A program made the position numbers and the translations under genes. This document shows positions 6,612 through 10,177 of a stretch of DNA of 10,177 bases, one piece after another. The stretch comes from CAYVXE01 sp964455375 (lineage in GTDB: Bacteria; Zhuqueibacterota; Zhuqueibacteria; Oceanimicrobiales; Oceanimicrobiaceae). The stretch is from positions 1 through 10,177 of the forward strand of contig CAYVXE010000143.1 in NCBI GenBank assembly GCA_964455375.1. The letters are read 5' to 3'. A model generated the notes under the pieces. It saw only the letters and a program-made list of their open reading frames with translations. It searched no databases and had not been told where the DNA came from. How positions within the stretch are numbered: position 1 is the first letter of the stretch; each line of letters begins with the position of its first letter.

Positions 6612-8699
6612 TTATGATGTTCCCACATACTCTTTAAATTCCTGAACTTTTTCATTTTTACCGAAGACGACAATCCGGTCACCGTTAACAAATTTGTAGT
6701 TGACATGCGGAAAAATTCTCTTGACCTCATCAGGGTTGTCAAATTTTCCAACATCTTTTTCGATCATAACAAGCTCGATGTCGAAGCGGTTTCGAACCCG
6801 GAGGTCTTGAATGGTTTTGTTAATGAAACTTTTCGGAACTTCGAGTTCAAGAATGGAAAAGCCGGGTAGCACATCCTGACTTTCGTTCGGATTAATGGAT
6901 TTTAAATCATTCGCCAGACCGTCAGTCAGATTGTATTTTACTTTTGCATTATTGTACTCCTTGAGGACATCCTGGTAATGAATCGTTCCCACAATACGTG
7001 CGTTCGAATTTGAGCTGATAATTGGAATTTCCTCAACCCGGTATTTGGAAAAAAGATGCATAGCCTGGTCAAGATTCTGATTTTCATGGATTAACGGAAC
7101 TTGCGGTTCCGATAAATCTTTGGCAATGACCATTTCTTTTAACTGCTGGTATTCGGTGATGAGGTGGTGTAAAATGCTGGACCGGATAAGACCATTTATC
7201 TTGCCATTGGCGTCGGTGGTGTAGATTGTGTCATGAGGGTTTTCCAGGCTATTTTTAATGAGTTGCGCTAAAGTTGTCTGTTCCGGAACCGTTAATATTT
7301 CTTTGTGTGGCACATCGGCTACGCTGATTGTTTGCAGAATACGGTTATCTCTGCCAAGGAAATACAAATAGCCCTGCTTTATGAGTTCTCTCCCGTGCAG
7401 TGACCCTTTCACCGCCATTTGCACGACGATTGTACTGGCGACCACGCCGAGCATGAGCGGCAAGATGAAATGATATTCGTTGGTCATTTCAAAAAGGAGC
7501 ATAATGCCGGTTAATGGCGCCGCATTGATTCCGGCGAGGACGGAACCCATGCCAACGAGGGTGTAGGTCGTTGGGTCCAAAGCTAATCCGAATAATTGGT
7601 TACTTGTAAAAGCGAAAATATATCCGAAGCAGCCGCCGACAAACAGCGAGGGAGCAAAAACTCCGCCATAGCCGCCAACTCCCAGGATCAACGAAACCAG
7701 AACAAATTTTAGAATTAAGAGAATAGAAATTGTCTGGATAGACAGACTGTTGCTCAAAATTTGATTTATGCTGTCATAGCCAATTCCCCAGATACCTGGC
7801 TGCCAGTAACCGGCTAATCCCATTAACAGACCGATGAGACCCATGGCAACCGGTTTCGGAATGATCTTAAATATTCTTTTGCATCCCGATTTAATCCATT
7901 CATTTGAGCGGATAAATATCACGGACAGCAGACCTGCGCCAATACCAGCCAACAGATAAAAAACATACAGTTTGTACGGTCCGATTATGACCTTATCAAA
8001 TATAAATGCGGGTTCATTGCCGAGAATGATACGTGACACCGCACTCGCGGCCACGGATGCTAAAAGGAAAACACTGAGCGCCGATGCCCGAAAATCCTGC
8101 AGCAAAACAACTTCGATGGCAAAAAAGACCCCCCCAAGAGGTGAATTAAAAATGGCGGCGATTGCCGCACCCGCACCGGCAGCGGTGAAAATGCGCTGCC
8201 GTGAATCCGAGAGCCCCATCAGCCGGCCAAGATAGGAGACAACACCGGCGCCCGTTTGTGCAGCCGGCGCCTCAGGCCCAACTGTTCCTCCCGTTCCAAT
8301 ACAAATGGCAGGGGCAAAGAAGTGAAATAACGTCGAACGCAACGACATGTGTCCGTTTTTTTGTCCCACACATTTGATGATTTCCAAAACGCCTTTGTGT
8401 TTGGCACGTGTTGGCGCCAGATGCGTCATCAGACTTTGGATAAGCATGCCGGCCACCGGGATAAGAATAATGAATAACCCCAGTTGGTGGCTTCGTTCCG
8501 AGGTTGTGAAAAAGAGACCGGAAAGAAAATGGATGGCCTCATGCAAGCCGACTCCGGCTAACCCGGCAGCAGTGCCGAGAATTAAGGAAAACAGAGTGAG
8601 AATTGAATATTCCGGGATACCTATTCCCGCCAGTACCCGGCCCAGACGAAGTTGGTGGAGTTTGATTTTACTTCGGCTGTTTTTCAATATCGTTTTCAT
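6612..8699 (-). CDS. ClC-type anion channel/transporter with CBS pair and TrkA-C domain
   Basis: The 695-residue protein has a ClC membrane domain (about 28-445), two CBS domains (about 460-515 and 525-580) and a C-terminal TrkA_C/RCK_C domain (about 608-690; ILELEVPKSFINKTIQDL and NGDRIVVFG). The membrane part moves chloride or another anion across the inner membrane. GTGGTVGPEAP (135-145) corresponds to the conserved GREGP region, with Glu143 at the gating-glutamate position. GGYGGVFAP (342-350) matches the third filter segment and NAAPLTGIMLLFEMT (392-406) a late helix. The GSGIP-equivalent is unusual (HKGVL, about 101-105), the place of the inner proton glutamate is Val197 (AIEVV), and the central tyrosine appears replaced by His435. 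CBS and TrkA_C domains usually bind nucleotides or small ligands and would gate transport. It is 33 bases downstream of the DUF4287 gene, probably in one transcript. Confidence 0.92.
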   Translation of the reverse strand: MKTILKNSRSKIKLHQLRLGRVLAGIGIPEYSILTLFSLILGTAAGLAGVGLHEAIHFLSGLFFTTSERSHQLGLFIILIPVAGMLIQSLMTHLAPTRAKHKGVLEIIKCVGQKNGHMSLRSTLFHFFAPAICIGTGGTVGPEAPAAQTGAGVVSYLGRLMGLSDSRQRIFTAAGAGAAIAAIFNSPLGGVFFAIEVVLLQDFRASALSVFLLASVAASAVSRIILGNEPAFIFDKVIIGPYKLYVFYLLAGIGAGLLSVIFIRSNEWIKSGCKRIFKIIPKPVAMGLIGLLMGLAGYWQPGIWGIGYDSINQILSNSLSIQTISILLILKFVLVSLILGVGGYGGVFAPSLFVGGCFGYIFAFTSNQLFGLALDPTTYTLVGMGSVLAGINAAPLTGIMLLFEMTNEYHFILPLMLGVVASTIVVQMAVKGSLHGRELIKQGYLYFLGRDNRILQTISVADVPHKEILTVPEQTTLAQLIKNSLENPHDTIYTTDANGKINGLIRSSILHHLITEYQQLKEMVIAKDLSEPQVPLIHENQNLDQAMHLFSKYRVEEIPIISSNSNARIVGTIHYQDVLKEYNNAKVKYNLTDGLANDLKSINPNESQDVLPGFSILELEVPKSFINKTIQDLRVRNRFDIELVMIEKDVGKFDNPDEVKRIFPHVNYKFVNGDRIVVFGKNEKVQEFKEYVGTS

Positions 8700-8732
8700 A
8701 GGTTCTTTTCATTTTGCGCATAAATAACGCGT

Positions 8733-9380
8733 TCATTTTTCATCTGAATCATAAGCAATTTGCAGCCATTCTTTAACGATGGAATCAATGTCCTGTAAGG
8801 TCGATATGGCAAATCGGTGCGTGATTCGATCGTTCTTTGCCAGACCACCGGTGTCTATAAGCCTTTCATTTAGCGACCGGTTTGTATTTTTTAATGCCAG
8901 GCCTAAATCGATACGTGATTTGGTGGCAGGTTTAATTTGGGCAAAAACATGCTTGCGGTAAAGAGGAACCATGGTTTTACAGGGACATATTTTGACATCG
9001 TCTCCAAGACTGAGACCGATTTCAATGAGTTTATCATGCAGAGGCCGGAGGTGATTTTTCCCGGAGGAGTACATGTTTTTTACATATTCTGCCGCGGTGT
9101 TTAAATAAGCCTCTTCATCCGTAATCTCCTCAGAAGCCGTTTTGAAATATCTTTGTGCGATGATCGAGGCTGTAGCGCCGCCAAGGTTAAAATCCAGCTT
9201 GAGCCACTTTCTGCACTCCTTTTCGTTTTCTATGGTTTCCTTTGAAATCAGGTCAAACCACGCATCTAAAGAGTGGCCGGTTTTTTGCGCGAGATTCCCA
9301 ATGATCGCCTGCATGTGACGGACAGAAGGATGTATGCTGTAAACAGGTTCCGTATTTGGCTTAATATCTTGTGATGACAT
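8733..9380 (-). CDS. DUF4287/DUF5655 protein of unknown function
   Basis: This 215-residue protein combines two uncharacterised domains. Residues about 15-78 resemble DUF4287: a helical HPSVRHMQAIIGNLAQKTGH and then CRKWLKLDFNLGGATASIIA. Residues about 100-212 resemble DUF5655: YSSGKNHLRPLHDKL, LGDDVKICPCKTMVPLYRKH, FAQIKPATKSRIDLGL and a late DIDSIVKEWLQIAY. The PCKT and paTksRiDLGL patterns are the most conserved parts of the second domain. There is no signal peptide or membrane segment, so it should be cytoplasmic. No enzymatic role is established that I know of. The ATG at 9380 has only an A-rich stretch (AAAAAG) before it and no good Shine-Dalgarno site. It is the first gene of the minus-strand run and is followed closely by the ClC gene, which hints at co-expression but not at a joint function. 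Confidence 0.85.
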   Translation of the reverse strand: MSSQDIKPNTEPVYSIHPSVRHMQAIIGNLAQKTGHSLDAWFDLISKETIENEKECRKWLKLDFNLGGATASIIAQRYFKTASEEITDEEAYLNTAAEYVKNMYSSGKNHLRPLHDKLIEIGLSLGDDVKICPCKTMVPLYRKHVFAQIKPATKSRIDLGLALKNTNRSLNERLIDTGGLAKNDRITHRFAISTLQDIDSIVKEWLQIAYDSDEK

Positions 9381-9437
9381 CTTTTTATTCGGTGCTTTAT
9401 TTTGATATAAAACTCTTTTTTATTTGGTCGAATAGCT

Positions 9438-9470
9438 CGTAATGTAGTGACGTAGCAAGTACGCATTACG
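9438..9470. repeat. Hairpin-forming repeat between divergent genes
   Basis: CGTAATG (9438-9444) pairs with CATTACG (9464-9470), and inside it CGTA (9451-9454) pairs with TACG (9460-9463) around GCAAG. The two stems stack on one side, with a six-base bulge on the other. The core TAGTGACGTAGCAAGTACGC is built largely from CGTA/TACG units and looks like a dispersed palindromic repeat. It lies upstream of both divergent genes and could instead be a regulator binding site. Confidence 0.5.
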
Positions 9471-9556
9471 CATCCTATATTTGCCACTCCAAATATGAAA
9501 GTGCTTGGAAAATAAAGAATCAGGATGCTGAAATCAAGTAAAATTGTAATTGTTTA

Positions 9557-9585
9557 TTGCATTATCCCGAAATATTTATTACTAT
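9557..9585 (+). promoter_or_regulatory. Promoter of the first ArsR gene
   Basis: TTGCAT (9557-9562) and TACTAT (9580-9585) are separated by exactly 17 bases, as for a sigma-70-type promoter, about 84 bases before the ATG. TGAG-TAAATG-CTCA at 9595-9608, near the expected transcription start, could be an operator, but its arms are only four bases long. The same TTGCATTA string begins the promoter at 10026. Confidence 0.5.
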
Positions 9586-9655
9586 TCTTCTATATGAGTA
9601 AATGCTCACTAAAATAAAAGAAAATATGAAAATTTGGTGATTAAGATAAAGAATT

Positions 9656-9664
9656 AAAAGGAGG
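9656..9664 (+). promoter_or_regulatory. Strong ribosome binding site of the first ArsR gene
   Basis: AAAAGGAGG lies four bases before ATG 9669 and is close to the full anti-Shine-Dalgarno complement. It fixes the start codon choice and predicts efficient translation. Confidence 0.8.
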
Positions 9665-9668
9665 CAGC

Positions 9669-9980
9669 ATGAAATCAGCCGAAGAAATGATTGCGAATAT
9701 GTTAAAAGCTATGGCACATTATAACCGTATTCGTATTTTGCAGAGTCTCTGTAGCGGTGAGACCTGTAATTGTGAATTGGGACCTGAGTTGAAATTGGAA
9801 CAATCTAACCTGTCAAGACATATCGCAATTTTGGTGCGCGCCGGACTCATTGTGGCACGCAAGGAGGGTGTAAAGACCTTTTACAGCGTTGATGATCCCA
9901 CCGTCTATAAAATCATTGATTTGGCAAAGCAGGTTGTCGTAAAACAATTGGAACATCAGGTTTCCATGGTTAAGGGTTAG
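9669..9980 (+). CDS. ArsR/SmtB-family metal- or metalloid-responsive repressor
   Basis: The 103-residue protein has a winged helix-turn-helix: KAMAHYNRIRILQSLCSGET is the typical first part, LKLEQSNLSRHIAILVRAGL holds the helix-turn-helix with recognition helix, and VARKEGVKTFYSV forms the wing. Cys33 and Cys35 in ETCNCEL sit where ArsR proteins carry the ELCVCDL metal site of the third helix, and Cys28 is close by. This suggests release from DNA on binding a thiophilic ion such as arsenite, antimonite or a soft metal, but the actual ligand is unknown; redox sensing is an alternative. The ATG has a near-perfect ribosome binding site. It is transcribed away from the DUF4287 gene and is followed, after a separate promoter, by a second ArsR-type gene. 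Confidence 0.92.
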   Translation: MKSAEEMIANMLKAMAHYNRIRILQSLCSGETCNCELGPELKLEQSNLSRHIAILVRAGLIVARKEGVKTFYSVDDPTVYKIIDLAKQVVVKQLEHQVSMVKG

Positions 9981-10025
9981 TCGGATTTTCTCGATCAGAT
10001 TGAAATCAAAAAAATAAAAAAAGTG

Positions 10026-10054
10026 TTGCATTACGCCATAAAGGTTAATATATT
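10026..10054 (+). promoter_or_regulatory. Promoter of the second ArsR gene
   Basis: TTGCAT (10026-10031) and TATATT (10049-10054) are separated by 17 bases. The -10 box touches the palindrome at 10052-10071, so a bound repressor would block RNA polymerase. The transcript would start about 55 to 60 bases ahead of the ATG at 10121. Confidence 0.6.
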
Positions 10055-10071
10055 TCGATATATAGCGAAAT
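10052..10071. promoter_or_regulatory. Palindromic operator, probably for an ArsR-family repressor
   Basis: ATTTCGATATATAGCGAAAT is a 20-bp palindrome, broken only by one non-complementary pair (positions 7 and 14). ArsR-family proteins bind AT-rich palindromes of this type over the promoter. It overlaps the -10 box of the second ArsR gene. Which of the two ArsR proteins binds is not visible. Confidence 0.6.
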
Positions 10072-10120
10072 GACGATGTATGTAAACACACGCTTCCTCG
10101 ACTAAGTTTGAAAGAGCTGT

Positions 10121-10177
10121 ATGCGAAAAATTACAAAAATATTTAAAGCATTATCAGATCCCAATCGAATTCGCATA
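10121..10177 (+). CDS. Second ArsR-family regulator, N-terminal fragment cut by window end
   Basis: Nineteen codons are present, from ATG 10121 to the end of the window. The product MRKITKIFKALSDPNRIRI matches the strongly conserved start of ArsR-family proteins (IFKALSDPxRxRIL), the helix just before the DNA-binding part. AAAGAG at 10111-10116 serves as a modest ribosome binding site. It is distinct from the first ArsR protein, whose corresponding stretch is MLKAMAHYNRIRIL. Its own promoter and palindromic operator lie upstream, so it is probably autoregulated and may lead an operon beyond the window. Confidence 0.75.
   Translation, partial: MRKITKIFKALSDPNRIRI

Noticed and set aside
6598..6626. 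GGGAA/TTCCC stem at the end of the ClC gene as a terminator
   Set aside because: The stem is only five bases, the loop is long and only a short T run follows.
8347..8727. 126-codon plus-strand frame
   Set aside because: Antisense to the ClC gene; the composition is typical of a shadow frame.
9989..10020. Terminator after the first ArsR gene
   Set aside because: GATTT/AAATC is a weak stem followed by A rather than T on the coding strand.
9813..10091. 92-codon minus-strand frame
   Set aside because: Mostly antisense to the first ArsR gene and its downstream promoter region.

Overview
The window is about 10.2 kb of moderately AT-rich bacterial DNA. It holds an ordinary two-component sensor kinase, a long run of minus-strand metabolic and transport genes, and two ArsR-type repressor genes. 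A secreted alpha-amylase, a hybrid histidine kinase, a ClC protein fused to CBS and TrkA-C domains, a DUF4287/DUF5655 protein and a NrtS-like nitrate/nitrite carrier point to a free-living, probably Gram-negative bacterium. A member of the FCB side of the tree (Calditrichota, KSB1 or Ignavibacteria-like) would fit, but this is a weak inference from gene content only. No rRNA, tRNA, CRISPR array, prophage or intact insertion sequence was seen.

Left region (1-2844, plus strand): the tail of a LuxR/NarL-type DNA-binding protein (1-156), then about 700 bp without an intact gene. This stretch contains two clear inverted repeats and, from about 464 to 844, the decayed remains of HAMP-type signalling modules known from chemotaxis receptors. 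Directly after these comes a soluble hybrid histidine kinase (PAS, HisKA, HATPase, a degenerate receiver, an intact receiver).

Middle region (2860-9380, minus strand): all genes point the same way. From upstream to downstream they are a DUF4287/DUF5655 protein; a ClC-CBS-TrkA_C anion transport protein; a 254-bp element with 26-bp inverted ends; a tight three-gene operon of tandem universal stress protein, polyphosphate glucokinase and secreted alpha-amylase; and then a possible 50-residue protein whose stop overlaps the start of a small NrtS-like membrane protein. The operon suggests that glucose from alpha-glucan breakdown is phosphorylated with polyphosphate, with a stress protein made alongside.

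Right region (9381-10177, plus strand): a hairpin repeat, then an ArsR-family repressor with a Cys-x-Cys metal-site motif, a good promoter and a strong ribosome binding site. A second promoter follows, with an almost perfect 20-bp palindrome on its -10 box, and then the first 19 codons of a second ArsR-family gene that runs off the window. What the two regulators control lies outside the window.

Nothing here is clearly a new defence or mobile system. The most interesting points are the decayed receptor module in front of the kinase, the unusual filter motifs of the ClC protein, the usp-ppgK-amylase operon, the inverted-repeat element and the double ArsR arrangement.
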